Shown here piece by piece: positions 1 to 8,703 of a stretch of 57,834 nucleotides of DNA. A program made the translations under genes and the position numbers. A model generated the notes under the pieces. That model saw only the letters and a program-made list of their open reading frames with translations, had not been told where the DNA came from and did not search any database. Positions within the stretch are counted from its first letter, which is position 1; every line of letters starts with the position of its first letter. Location: positions 1 to 57,834 of the forward strand of contig CAZUMW010000029.1 of NCBI GenBank assembly GCA_964621615.1, given 5' to 3'. The DNA is from CAZUMW01 sp964621615. GTDB taxonomy: Bacteria > Desulfobacterota > WTBG01 > CAIYCZ01 > CAIRTM01.

Positions 1-189
1 GGATTCTATGATTTAGACGTTAAAAACGCCGCATGACTTTTTACAAGGCTGTCAATTTTTTACTTTTATTTTGACAAAATATGTATATTATTATTTCATA
101 ATATGTCCTGAAATTTTTATTACCCTTGTCATTTATTGTATGCATCCAAGGGCGTCAGCATGCACACCTTCAGCAGGAGGCAAAAAAAC

Positions 190-831
190 ATGAGGCTAAA
201 GATTCAAAAACAGCGAAATTTATTTTTCATACTCGTATCCGCTGCGTGCGCGTGCTGCTGCATTGCAGCTGCAGGATGTGAGCCGGGCGATCCGGATGAC
301 AATGCCACCTCCACGACAACCACCATCCCGCTTGTCCAGAATAAATGCATCCCCTGCGGCGATTTTCTCATAACCACCTGCGCAAGCGCTGACCCCGGCT
401 GTCCTGTGTGTTACACCAATGACATCGATTATCAGACAGGTGAGGTGTATATGGAAATACAGTATGAGGACGGCTCCTCATATGTAACCGAAGACGAAAC
501 AACCACCTATTATGATAAATACGGTGATGAATGCTACCGGGCAACACGCGAAGGCCAGGACACCTCCATAACCTATTACTTCAACGGCAAAAAATATATC
601 GCTCACGACGATCAGACGTGGACATGCCCTGACGGCAGCACCTGGACCATGCCGCCCACCTGTGAGGGGTATTGCGATGATGACGACTGCGATAACGATG
701 GGGTGAAAAACGAACAGGACAACTGCCCGGACACCTCGAATCCGGCACAGGCAGACTCGGATAGTGACGGAATCGGTGATGCGTGCGATGACAACTGCCC
801 GGATCTGTTCTCGCTGCCGGAGTGCTCCTGA
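190..831 (+). CDS. Lipoprotein with thrombospondin type 3 (calcium-binding) repeat
   Basis: Predicted 213-residue outer-envelope lipoprotein. The N-terminus has lysines, a hydrophobic segment and a lipobox-like AAGC, followed by an acidic, Thr-rich linker. The middle is Cys-rich and unrecognised. The C-terminal quarter carries Asp-rich repeats (DNDGVKNEQDNCPDTSNP and DSDSDGIGDACD), the signature of thrombospondin type 3 repeats, which bind calcium. I chose the ATG at 190 because AGGAGG lies 9 bases upstream; the frame is open further upstream to 136 but without a ribosome site. The stop codon lies two bases before a dispersed structured repeat, so the 3' end may have been reshaped by that insertion. 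The specific function is unknown; surface adhesion or calcium-stabilised structure is only a family-level inference. Confidence 0.75.
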   Translation: MRLKIQKQRNLFFILVSAACACCCIAAAGCEPGDPDDNATSTTTTIPLVQNKCIPCGDFLITTCASADPGCPVCYTNDIDYQTGEVYMEIQYEDGSSYVTEDETTTYYDKYGDECYRATREGQDTSITYYFNGKKYIAHDDQTWTCPDGSTWTMPPTCEGYCDDDDCDNDGVKNEQDNCPDTSNPAQADSDSDGIGDACDDNCPDLFSLPECS

Positions 832-833
832 AT

Positions 834-1037
834 TGAACTACCACCGGCTACAAGCCGGTGGATTCAGTTATCCCGACATGTCGGGACTAAAGGAAAAACA
901 CATAACTACAAATATTCTCCTGAGGGGAAGCACCCTATACGAACAGCACGTTCTGAGTCAATAATCATTCTTCGCCTATCGAAGATCCCGACGGTATATC
1001 GGGGAAGGCGTGGGTTTTAAACCCCGAAGGAGACAAT
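834..1037 (+). ncRNA. Structured repeat copy 1; candidate stand-alone HEARO/omega-RNA-like element
   Basis: This ~204-base element recurs at 24954-25153 and 57780-57834, always on the plus strand. It starts TGAACTACCACC and ends GAAGGAGACAAT. Hairpins visible in order: CCACCGGC/GCCGGTGG; TCCCGA/TCGGGA; AGGG/CCCT; GAAC/GTTC; an outer CGCCT/AGGCG stem enclosing CCCGA/TCGGG; and GGGTTT/AAACCC near the 3' end. The inner stem reads CCCGC/GCGGG in copy 2, a compensatory change. This multi-stem layout resembles HEARO RNAs (the omega RNAs of IscB) and also the palindromic ends of IS200/IS605 elements. No IscB, TnpB or TnpA is encoded nearby. If it is an omega RNA, the guide would be the sequence just left of the element, here the end of the lipoprotein gene. 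The family assignment is inferred; the repeat and its hairpins are seen directly. Confidence 0.6.
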
Positions 1038-1101
1038 CACCGGCCGCGGCGGCTAACGGTTCAATCTGTTTCATCTTTACCGTTCGAAAAGAGGTTTGTA
1101 T

Positions 1102-2190
1102 ATGCGCATTTTATCAGGTCACCCGCTGACCATTATCGGTCCAGCGACTGCAGCAATTTGTGTGTGGTTCAGCGCCTTCGCCGCACCTGCTGCCGCCGAC
1201 GATCCGAACCGCTATCACTGGGACGGCCAGGACCCGTACTTCGAGGGGTGGTACTTCAAGGTGTCAGATCCTGAAGCTGAGCGGTCATACCTGTTTATTT
1301 ATGCTGTCTACAGCCCTGCAGGCACATCGCCGGAGAGCTGCTCCTTTATCATGGCAGGCATTAACAGCCCCGGCACCAATGATTTGATATATGCCCGCTA
1401 TCCTGTTGAATCCTTTACCTCTGATTCTGAACAATTTGACACCGCCATAGGTTCACAAAACCGTGCCCGGGGTGATACTGAGACGCTGCACGCCCGCGGC
1501 AGCGTCTCAGACAATGACTCATCCTGTTCCTGGAATATCGATTTTGATATAACCCACACCTGGGAAAACACCATGGGATGGATGGCGCGTCTGCCGGATC
1601 TTCAGACCTACTGGCATGTCGGGGCCATGAAGGCGCTGGCAAGCGGCTGGATTGAGTGGAACGGAGACCGGTTTGAATTCGATGGAAGCATCGGGTACCA
1701 GGAAAAAAACTGGGGCGACGAATTTCCTGAAACATGGTTCTGGCTCCAGGCAAATGATTTTGACGACCAAGAGGCATGCTGCCTTTCTGTCGGCGGCGCA
1801 AGCATGCCGATCGGGCCACTCCTTCTGCAGGCGTGCGGGATAGGGTTCCGCTTCAAGGGGCGATTGTATACGTTCAGCTTTCCGCAGCAGCCCGCCGTTA
1901 TTGTTCCCTCCATTTCACCCGGCTCCTGGCAGATACAGGCGCGTAAGGGCCGCTACCGGATTCTTATCGATGCGGAATGCGATACACTGGATCTGCTTAA
2001 CCTGGTGAACCCCACAATCGGGGGAATCAAGCCATGGACCTGGGAAAGCACGCGCGGCACCATCCGCGTCCGCCTGCATGAACGGCGTGCAGGCCGCTGG
2101 CATGAAATGACGGATACCGAATCCGGGCTTGCCGGAACCGAGTTCGGCGGAAAAGAATGGATCGGCTGGGACGGGGAGGCGCAGCAGTAG
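1102..2190 (+). CDS. Tocopherol cyclase-like family protein, exported
   Basis: This 362-residue protein has an N-terminal signal peptide (hydrophobic run, then AFAAPAAADD). Just after it comes HWDGQDPYFEGWYFKV, the hallmark N-terminal motif of the tocopherol cyclase-like family, and mid-protein GYQEKNWGDEFPETWFWLQ matches the second conserved block. In cyanobacteria and plants the family closes the chromanol ring of vitamin E. Bacteria of this type are not expected to make tocopherol, so the substrate here is probably another lipid or quinol; that is inference. Start chosen at ATG 1102, 7 bases after GAGG. It follows the structured repeat and precedes an E2-like acyltransferase by about 100 bases on the same strand. 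Confidence 0.75.
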   Translation: MRILSGHPLTIIGPATAAICVWFSAFAAPAAADDPNRYHWDGQDPYFEGWYFKVSDPEAERSYLFIYAVYSPAGTSPESCSFIMAGINSPGTNDLIYARYPVESFTSDSEQFDTAIGSQNRARGDTETLHARGSVSDNDSSCSWNIDFDITHTWENTMGWMARLPDLQTYWHVGAMKALASGWIEWNGDRFEFDGSIGYQEKNWGDEFPETWFWLQANDFDDQEACCLSVGGASMPIGPLLLQACGIGFRFKGRLYTFSFPQQPAVIVPSISPGSWQIQARKGRYRILIDAECDTLDLLNLVNPTIGGIKPWTWESTRGTIRVRLHERRAGRWHEMTDTESGLAGTEFGGKEWIGWDGEAQQ

Positions 2191-2290
2191 AATAATCAGA
2201 ATTGTATATATTTACAGGCATTTTGTTCTCTGCCCATATGCCATATCTGGAGCTGAGCATACATTCTGAATTATTAATCATGGGGGGGAC

Positions 2291-3109
2291 GTGCAGGGCA
2301 CAAAACGTATGCTTTCAATGCGCAGGCTGAGCGCTGCGGAGCTTGGCGGGTTCCGGGGCGACCTGCTTCATTTAATCGCCCGCTCACCCGATCCGTTTGC
2401 CTCACTGCTGTACATGATTGATCTCGGCCCGTGTAAAAAGATGATTGCAAACATATGTGCGGACACGGGATGCAAAATATCACTCACCGCAGCGCTGAAC
2501 AAGCTGTTTGCACATGCGATTGCAGAAAATCCTGTCTTGAATCAGGTTGTTCTCGGCCGCCACATATATCAAATCGAGGGAGTTCATATATCAAATGCAG
2601 TGCTGCTGACAAATGCCGATGAGCGGATCACCTATGTTATAATTGACAACCCCCACCAGAAACCCCTGCAGATCATACAGGATGAATTTGCCCGGGCACG
2701 CCGGGAGCTTGAAAAATCCCACGCCGAGCGCAGCCGCAACAATGCGGCAGCGGCGATCATGCGTTTCTTTTACCGGTTTGAGCTCTATCGGCTTCTTGGT
2801 GAAAAGCGCGCCTTCAAAATGGGGTTTGAGCGCGGCATGATCTCAAACATCGTATTGTCGAACCAATACTACGGCCGCCCGGCTACCTTTTTTGTCTTAA
2901 AGCCGATCATAACCTCAATGAAAGTGGCGCTGCGCATACATGCGCACGGCACCATTCCGCCAATTCTGAACGGCAGCCAAACCTGCGAGCACGACATTGT
3001 TCCCTTTAATATAAGCATCGATCATCGCGTGCTGCACGGGATCCACGCACATCGCTTCGGGGAAAGCCTGGAGCGGATCGCAGCTGATCCGGAAACATAT
3101 TTGATGTGA
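2291..3109 (+). CDS. Stand-alone 2-oxoacid dehydrogenase acyltransferase (E2)-like catalytic domain
   Basis: A 272-residue protein related to the C-terminal catalytic domain of E2 dihydrolipoamide acyltransferases, without lipoyl or subunit-binding domains. The C-terminal SIDHRVLHGIHAHRF corresponds to the E2 active-site motif HxxxDG; the histidine is kept but the catalytic Asp position is His. The fold may therefore be chloramphenicol-acetyltransferase-like with altered chemistry or no acyl transfer. The GTG at 2291 is preceded by a G-rich run; ATG 2309 is an alternative start. Its neighbour is a tocopherol cyclase-like gene, not the 2-oxoacid dehydrogenase genes, which lie more than 24 kb away. 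Substrate unknown. Confidence 0.65.
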   Translation: MQGTKRMLSMRRLSAAELGGFRGDLLHLIARSPDPFASLLYMIDLGPCKKMIANICADTGCKISLTAALNKLFAHAIAENPVLNQVVLGRHIYQIEGVHISNAVLLTNADERITYVIIDNPHQKPLQIIQDEFARARRELEKSHAERSRNNAAAAIMRFFYRFELYRLLGEKRAFKMGFERGMISNIVLSNQYYGRPATFFVLKPIITSMKVALRIHAHGTIPPILNGSQTCEHDIVPFNISIDHRVLHGIHAHRFGESLERIAADPETYLM

Positions 3110-3304
3110 CCAAAAGGACGCCTCGATACATACCAAACCGGCGCGCGCCTCCCCGTCTTTGCCAGCGCTACCCTGAAATATTATTCTATTTCTGTCATGG
3201 GTGCAAAGCACCGCAGTGTGAACATCGTATCCGCAGAGCGATTCCAGTCAGACGTTCATTGCCTGCACGCACCACCCGATCCCGAGTGTCTAACCCTGAA
3301 CCCT

Positions 3305-3694
3305 CTAGCGATATATCCGTAATTCCGTTTGATCGAATTTTCTGCGAAGGTATTTTTGAAGCCATTTTTTTATCATGTCACGTGCCGGTGAAACGAGAAG
3401 CAGAAATCCCGCAGCATCGGTTATGAGACCGGGAGTAACAAGAAATGCACCCGCAACGAGAATAAGGGCCCCGTTGAACAGCTCATCTGTCGGTACGATA
3501 CCCTCCTGCATGTTCTGCTGAATACGGAACATGCAGTTTATGCCCGCAGCTCTCACCATAACTGCACCGGCAATACCGGTAATGACTATAAGCATAATTG
3601 TTTCGGTAACGCCGATAATGGTACCGATTTTAATGAGAAGGGCAAGCTCGACGAAGGGGATAACGGTAAACAGCAGCAGCAGCTTTAAAAACAT
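3305..3694 (-). CDS. fxsA: FxsA family cytoplasmic membrane protein
   Basis: A 129-residue inner-membrane protein with an N-terminal helix (FLKLLLLFTVIPFVELALLI), a second helix, a short amphipathic region containing GIVPTDELFNGALI, a third helix ending TPGLITDAAGFLLL, and a basic C-terminus. This layout is characteristic of FxsA, which in E. coli lessens the exclusion of phage T7 by the F plasmid; its normal role is unclear. AGGGAA precedes the start at suitable distance. It lies between convergent and co-directional neighbours with no obvious operon partner. Confidence 0.85.
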   Translation of the reverse strand: MFLKLLLLFTVIPFVELALLIKIGTIIGVTETIMLIVITGIAGAVMVRAAGINCMFRIQQNMQEGIVPTDELFNGALILVAGAFLVTPGLITDAAGFLLLVSPARDMIKKWLQKYLRRKFDQTELRIYR

Positions 3695-3779
3695 ATATTG
3701 AATTCCCTGTGCACGTGTGTCAGGTTTAAAAAGAAAACAGGCTCTCTTCTGTCAAAACCGCTAAACTGCAAGCGGATGC

Positions 3780-4895
3780 TTATGACAGGCGGTCAGCCAG
3801 AAAGCAATACAGCTCTTCCTTTGTCGGCGGGCACCCCTTAAGCCAGGGGAACCGGTCCCGGTACTGCTTCGCACACTGTCCGATGCACAAAACAGCCTCC
3901 GGCGCATCAGACAGTTCCTGCTGACCGCACAGAATACATATCCTTCCTGATGGCGTCAATCCGGATCCTTCAAGGCGATGCAAAGCGGCAAACAGCGGAA
4001 TAAGGCACCCGCTGCAGGCATGTTCAGCCTCCAGAATAATCTGCGGAAAAACACGCTTTACGTAATTTTCAGGCTGCTCGAAATTCATGTGCAGGTTTTT
4101 TATCTCATCGCCCAGTATATCTATTCTGCTCAAATCCATCTCGCCAAGGCCTTCCCGGTGCCCGAGCGCTATTGTCTGAATCTGGTCGGGGTTATAGCCC
4201 ATCAGTGAGGCGACCACTGCATCAACGGCCACTATATCTGTGCCGGCGAGTACGCATTGCGCATTCCGGTGCGTCGGCGCGGTAAAATCGATGATATTGA
4301 GAGCGGGGCGGATCAGCCCATTGAGCGCAGTAACAGATCCATGGATCCGCTCAGGTCCGCAGTGATGAAAAGACGGCTTGTCTTCGCGCCGGATGAATCC
4401 TTTCAGATTCTTCATGGCGCTTGAGATCATTGTTAAATAATGCGTTTTAGGGACGGGGACATTGATAATCCTGTCCCAGGCAAATGCATGCCGCGAAAGG
4501 TGAAACACGTTCGGCGTTGCCTCGGAGTACCCTTCAAATGTCTCGAAATCATCCTCGTCAAATAAAATCCAGGGCACCCCGCACCTGTCTGCAGCATCCG
4601 CTGTGCCGGTCCGGGTGAAACAGTCTCGCAGCGCTGAACGCGGCTGAAAAAAGCTCGGTCCCTCCCCGACAGCTATATCTGCGGCACCCTGGTCACGGCA
4701 CCAGCCGATAATGGCTTCAACAAGTGCGGGATTTGTAGTCTGACCCGTTTCGTAAGGCTCCGGCTCGACAAGGTTGGGCTTTATCAGCACCGATGCCCCC
4801 GCACAGGAGACAGCCTCTGTAAACGGTTCAAGAACGGAGGCAACCACCTGCTTCAAATCAGCATCTGCACTTTTTACAACTGATACAACCGGCAT
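3780..4895 (-). CDS. DUF362 domain protein
   Basis: This 371-residue cytoplasmic protein has the DUF362 core: VLIKPNLVEPEP near residue 40, GEGPSF near 97, and VPVPKTHYLTMISSAMKNLKG in the middle. The C-terminus carries three cysteine pairs (ACSGC, CILCG, CIGQC) that could bind a metal or Fe-S cluster. DUF362 proteins are common in anaerobes and often sit with ferredoxin-like domains; no biochemical function is established here. A possible ribosome site (AGGAG) is about 13 bases from the ATG, so the start is a little uncertain. The 258 bases between it and the divergent hydrolase gene are AT-rich and probably hold both promoters. Confidence 0.8.
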   Translation of the reverse strand: MPVVSVVKSADADLKQVVASVLEPFTEAVSCAGASVLIKPNLVEPEPYETGQTTNPALVEAIIGWCRDQGAADIAVGEGPSFFQPRSALRDCFTRTGTADAADRCGVPWILFDEDDFETFEGYSEATPNVFHLSRHAFAWDRIINVPVPKTHYLTMISSAMKNLKGFIRREDKPSFHHCGPERIHGSVTALNGLIRPALNIIDFTAPTHRNAQCVLAGTDIVAVDAVVASLMGYNPDQIQTIALGHREGLGEMDLSRIDILGDEIKNLHMNFEQPENYVKRVFPQIILEAEHACSGCLIPLFAALHRLEGSGLTPSGRICILCGQQELSDAPEAVLCIGQCAKQYRDRFPWLKGCPPTKEELYCFLADRLS

Positions 4896-5153
4896 AAAAC
4901 AGCACTGCTCCTGTTTATAGTTTTCAGGTACTTATCACTTATCATATAACGACCGTTTTGTACATGACAACGCACTGTATTCTTGTGAAGCGGTGCATTT
5001 ATCAAAATATATGTCATTTTTCTTTTTTATATAATTTCTGCACATCATTAACCTGCACGTAATTTTAGGGTTTTGCCTTAATTTTATCTTGCGGTTTCAC
5101 GTAAAACATTGTACTAAATCTACATCATCACAAAATTCATACTGGAGGACAGC

Positions 5154-6485
5154 ATGAAACATTTTGCGCGCTTTCTCATGGTGTTACTGCTTATTGTCTC
5201 AGTATTCGGCACCGCACAAGCCTTCACCGGGCTTTCTGATCCGGGGCCGTATTTTGCCCGCGGCCTTAATGTAACCGTTCCGCTGCGGAACGATCTTACC
5301 TGGGGACCCAGCTTCGGCACGTATTTCGGCAGAAATCAGGTGGGCATGATGCGGTATCCCGCAAAAATCTACTATCCGGCCATCGACACCCCGCTGCAAA
5401 ACGACCAGTATTCCATTTACTATCCGCCAGACACGTCCGGCGCCCCCTATCCAGCTGTCGTTTTCTTTCAGGGTGCAAATGTGTCCATTGAGCAGTATGC
5501 ATGGCTTTTTGAACATATTGCCAGCCATGGGTTTATCGTGTTAGCGGTTACTGAATTCATGGCATCGTTCAACTATCTCGAGGGACAGTTTCTCAACCTG
5601 TATCCGATGGCGGTGCTTGAAGGGGCCGATACGTGGCTGACGCACATGATGATACCCGATGTGGTGACCTATCTTGAAAATATCAATGTTAGCGCCCATG
5701 ATCCGCTTCCCCTGCTCACAAATACCGGTTCACCGCCACAAGGTAACGAAACAATCGACTGTGTCAGAAATAATGTTGTACAGCATTTATGCAGCGATAA
5801 GACGACCCCCTGCACCGACGACAGCGACTGTACCGGGATCGGAAACGGATCGTGCAGTACATATCCTTCTGAAACCAGCATATTCGACGGCATGGTCGAT
5901 ACGGCGAACATTACACTCGGCGGGCACTCAATGGGGGGCTTTCTGGCTCTTATGTGTGCAAACGACAGCATCGCCAATCCCCCGCGCCCCGAAGGAGGCA
6001 GCTTTACCGACGGCGTTTCGGCAGTGTTTGTCTACGGCGCTCATACGTTTCGATCATCAGGCACCGGCTTTCAAGCCCCCGTTAATGTTCCTCTTCTTAT
6101 GCTCGGTGGTGAAAAAGACGGCGTAGCCGCGGGGTCGACCCCGGATGAAGCCGACGCATCCGGCTGGGAGCGCATCAAATATACCTTCAATAACTATATC
6201 GACGCCTCAGAAGACAATTCACGGTATTTGATCGGCATACGCGGCGCAAATCACCTTTCGATCGGAACGCGCCCCGACCCCTACTTTGACCGGTCCTTTC
6301 TTGATGAAAAAGACGGTATCATGAGCAGCTACATGGCACATCGCATCATGAAAGAAAAAATTACCGCCTTTATTGAATACTATGTCAAAGGAAACACAGA
6401 TCCGGGCATCATGTCGATTCTGACCGGCTCGGCGAGCGAACCGTATATCCTGACCGAAGAGCCTGATGACTTTCAAATAAAATAA
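5154..6485 (+). CDS. Secreted alpha/beta hydrolase (dienelactone hydrolase/PAF-acetylhydrolase-like)
   Basis: A 443-residue exported hydrolase. The signal peptide ends near GTAQA. The nucleophile elbow GGHSMGG is near residue 257, a likely acid Asp lies in GGEKDG near 321 and the His in GANHLS near 367, giving a complete catalytic triad. Between strands there is a Cys-rich insertion around residues 200-245 (TPCTDDSDCTG and neighbours) that probably forms disulfides outside the cell. GGAGG precedes ATG 5154. The downstream beta-helix gene begins 23 bases later, so the two are probably co-transcribed. Ester substrate unknown; a polyester or lipid esterase is possible. Confidence 0.82.
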   Translation: MKHFARFLMVLLLIVSVFGTAQAFTGLSDPGPYFARGLNVTVPLRNDLTWGPSFGTYFGRNQVGMMRYPAKIYYPAIDTPLQNDQYSIYYPPDTSGAPYPAVVFFQGANVSIEQYAWLFEHIASHGFIVLAVTEFMASFNYLEGQFLNLYPMAVLEGADTWLTHMMIPDVVTYLENINVSAHDPLPLLTNTGSPPQGNETIDCVRNNVVQHLCSDKTTPCTDDSDCTGIGNGSCSTYPSETSIFDGMVDTANITLGGHSMGGFLALMCANDSIANPPRPEGGSFTDGVSAVFVYGAHTFRSSGTGFQAPVNVPLLMLGGEKDGVAAGSTPDEADASGWERIKYTFNNYIDASEDNSRYLIGIRGANHLSIGTRPDPYFDRSFLDEKDGIMSSYMAHRIMKEKITAFIEYYVKGNTDPGIMSILTGSASEPYILTEEPDDFQIK

Positions 6486-6508
6486 CTGTACCCGGGAGGC
6501 TCCAGCAT

Positions 6509-7579
6509 ATGAAATATATGTATTGTGTATGCACGTATCTGCTGGCCGCTTTCTGCGGGCTTAATCCCGCGCACGCGGCAACTGTCACCGTATCTTCCGG
6601 CGAGTCGATTCAGGCGGCCATCGGGCAGGCCGCTACCGGAGACACCATACTGGTCGAGCCGGGAACCTATACCGGAAACCTCAACTTCCTGGGCAAGGCC
6701 ATTGTGCTTCAAAGCCTGTCCGGCGCCTCTGCCACTACGCTGTGCGGCACCGGTGACGGCCCTGTTGTTACGTTTAATTCATGGGAGCAGCGTGATACAA
6801 TTCTCGATGGCTTTAGGATAACCAACGGCACCGGCGCAAAAATAAACGGCCGTGATTACGGCCATGGAGGGGGCATCCTGTGCATCGGCTCTTCGCCTAC
6901 CATTCGCAACAACACTATCGAACACAATCGCGCCGATCCCTCGACATCCGGTCTGTACGGCCTTGGCGGCGGCATATGCGTAATCGACGGCGCCTGTCCT
7001 GACATTCATGGGAACACCATACGGTACAACCAGGCGGAATCAGGCGGCGGGGTATATATGTATAAACACATCGACCCGGAAGGGTATGGTCTGCCAAGAA
7101 TTCTGTGTAAAAACAACGGAATTCAGTTAAACGATGCGCAGCTTGGCGGCGGGCTTTTTGTGTGCGGCAACGCGCATCCCGATATAACCGGCAGCACCAT
7201 TACCGGCAACACAGCCTCAGCGGAAGGATCCGAAATCTATGCCTGTGCGGATTCCGAGCCGACCCTTGTCGAGCTTCTCTCTTTCAACGCGCACGGTTCT
7301 TTCCGCCGAATCACAATCACATGGACCACCGCCTCGGAAACAGACAATGCCGGCTTTCATCTGTACCGGTCCGAGCGGAAAGACGGAGCCTACACCAGAA
7401 TAACAGATTCCCTTATTACGGCACAGGGAAATACGGTCAGCGGGCATTCATACTCCTGGTGCGACAGAGGGCTTAGAAACGGAAAGACGTATTTTTACCG
7501 GCTTGAGGATATCGATGCCAATGGTATCGCTTCCGTACACGGACCGGTCAGCGCGGCACCCCGCATAATTCCCCGGTAG
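6509..7579 (+). CDS. Secreted right-handed parallel beta-helix protein with C-terminal Fn3-like domain
   Basis: 356 residues with a signal peptide ending near AHAATV. The segment VSSGESIQAAIGQAATGDTI opens a DUF1565/pectate-lyase-like parallel beta-helix, continuing through repeated N/G-rich turns (RNNTIEHN, HGNTIRYN, TGSTITGN). From about residue 250 a fibronectin-III-like module follows (TITWTTASETDNAGFHLYRS), common at the C-terminus of secreted proteins in Desulfobacterota. No catalytic residues of polysaccharide lyases can be assigned, so this may be a binding or structural surface protein. GGGAGG precedes the ATG. A strong bidirectional terminator follows at 7611-7648. Confidence 0.8.
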   Translation: MKYMYCVCTYLLAAFCGLNPAHAATVTVSSGESIQAAIGQAATGDTILVEPGTYTGNLNFLGKAIVLQSLSGASATTLCGTGDGPVVTFNSWEQRDTILDGFRITNGTGAKINGRDYGHGGGILCIGSSPTIRNNTIEHNRADPSTSGLYGLGGGICVIDGACPDIHGNTIRYNQAESGGGVYMYKHIDPEGYGLPRILCKNNGIQLNDAQLGGGLFVCGNAHPDITGSTITGNTASAEGSEIYACADSEPTLVELLSFNAHGSFRRITITWTTASETDNAGFHLYRSERKDGAYTRITDSLITAQGNTVSGHSYSWCDRGLRNGKTYFYRLEDIDANGIASVHGPVSAAPRIIPR

Positions 7580-7610
7580 CATCAATCGGGGAGATTCGCG
7601 AACGCATCAC

Positions 7611-7648
7611 AAAAAAAAGCAGGCTGAAAAACACGGCCTGCTTTTTTT
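7611..7648. terminator. Bidirectional intrinsic terminator
   Basis: An AAAAAAAAGCAGGC arm and a GCCTGCTTTTTTT arm pair around a short loop, giving an A-tract/T-tract hairpin usable on both strands. It separates the convergent beta-helix gene and glycosyltransferase gene. Confidence 0.9.
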
Positions 7649-7653
7649 ACATC

Positions 7654-8685
7654 TCAGCCCGTGTCCACATGTTCCCAGGCGGCATCACACAGACCGTCAA
7701 CCGAATCCCGGCGCCCGGCGGTTACCCAGTCTGCCACAATGCCCGCAACATCAGTGTAGCGAAGAGGGGCGGGAGGCGGTGACTTCAGCCACTGCGTGAG
7801 CATATCTTTATCAAGCGAGTGCATAACCGAGGCGCGTTTGAGCTTTTCAAGCGCCAGCGCATTTGAGGTCTGCTCAAGCTGTCCCGCAAGCGGGCGGACC
7901 AGCAGCTTTTTCCCCAAATGTATCGCCTCGCTGGTCAGCTCAAACCCCGCATTGCTGATTACGCCTTCGCAGCTGATCAGATCGTCAATAAAGCCTGTGC
8001 GCGAAAAGGGGCGCATATGCACATTTTCGTCATCCCGTGATGACGCGACAGCGCTGTAGAAATAAAAGCTGCAATCTGAATAGCCGCTGATAAGATGCAG
8101 AACATCGTTCCGATCCTCAAAGGGGAGGTACACGAGGATCTTGCCGGGTATCGTTTCGATGCCGTCAGCGGTAAGGCGTGGGATTATCGGCGGCAGAACA
8201 GGACAGTTGAAATGATGATAGTGGAGCCCGAGCGCCGTATCGACCGGTGCAAAATACTTCATTACCAGCTGCGCAACAGGGTCGCGCCCGGCAAGCGGAA
8301 CAGGGAACCGGAATGCGTACTGATGACCGATGCCGATGCAGGGAATAGCAAAGCGTTTGGCGACGCGTGCAGTAATGGGCTCAAAATCGGTGAGCGCGAC
8401 ATCGAAAGAGGAGGCATCAAAGGATGCAATGTCTTTATAAAACTGAACGGGCCGCAGATTTTTTACTGTTTCAAGATGTTTAACTTTCCCGTTTCGCACG
8501 GCGAACGTCAGGCCCGTATAAGCCGTAAAGGGCCTGAATGACTCTACGTCCCACAGTTTTTCAGGATCGCGCCCGCTGAAAACGGTAAACACGTGATGGC
8601 CGCGGTCGCGAAGCGCGGCAATGACTTCACGGGATCTGCTAATATGACCGTTTCCGGTAGCCTGAACGCCGTACAGTATATTCAT
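7654..8685 (-). CDS. Glycosyltransferase, MJ1255/VC2487 family (GT-B fold)
   Basis: This 343-residue protein begins MNILYGVQATGNGHISRS, the nucleotide-sugar glycosyltransferase start of the MJ1255/VC2487 family, related to MurG and MGDG synthase. The C-terminal half carries EGVISNAGFELTSEAIHLGKK, the donor-binding region of GT-B enzymes. It probably transfers a sugar to a lipid or polyprenyl acceptor at the membrane face. It lies 18 bases downstream of the PHP-domain gene on the same strand, so the two are probably co-transcribed and translationally close. A divergent LPG-synthase-type membrane protein suggests a shared role in envelope lipid modification (inference). Confidence 0.82.
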   Translation of the reverse strand: MNILYGVQATGNGHISRSREVIAALRDRGHHVFTVFSGRDPEKLWDVESFRPFTAYTGLTFAVRNGKVKHLETVKNLRPVQFYKDIASFDASSFDVALTDFEPITARVAKRFAIPCIGIGHQYAFRFPVPLAGRDPVAQLVMKYFAPVDTALGLHYHHFNCPVLPPIIPRLTADGIETIPGKILVYLPFEDRNDVLHLISGYSDCSFYFYSAVASSRDDENVHMRPFSRTGFIDDLISCEGVISNAGFELTSEAIHLGKKLLVRPLAGQLEQTSNALALEKLKRASVMHSLDKDMLTQWLKSPPPAPLRYTDVAGIVADWVTAGRRDSVDGLCDAAWEHVDTG

Positions 8686-8703
8686 AGATCATTCCCGGCT
8701 TCG

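Noticed and set aside
71..102. TTGACA with a CATAAT downstream as the lipoprotein promoter
   Set aside because: Spacing between the boxes is about 20 bases and the region is generally AT-rich, so it is not reliable.
3106..3426. 106-residue plus-strand frame after the E2-like gene
   Set aside because: Arg/Pro-rich composition, overlaps fxsA on the other strand and has no family features.
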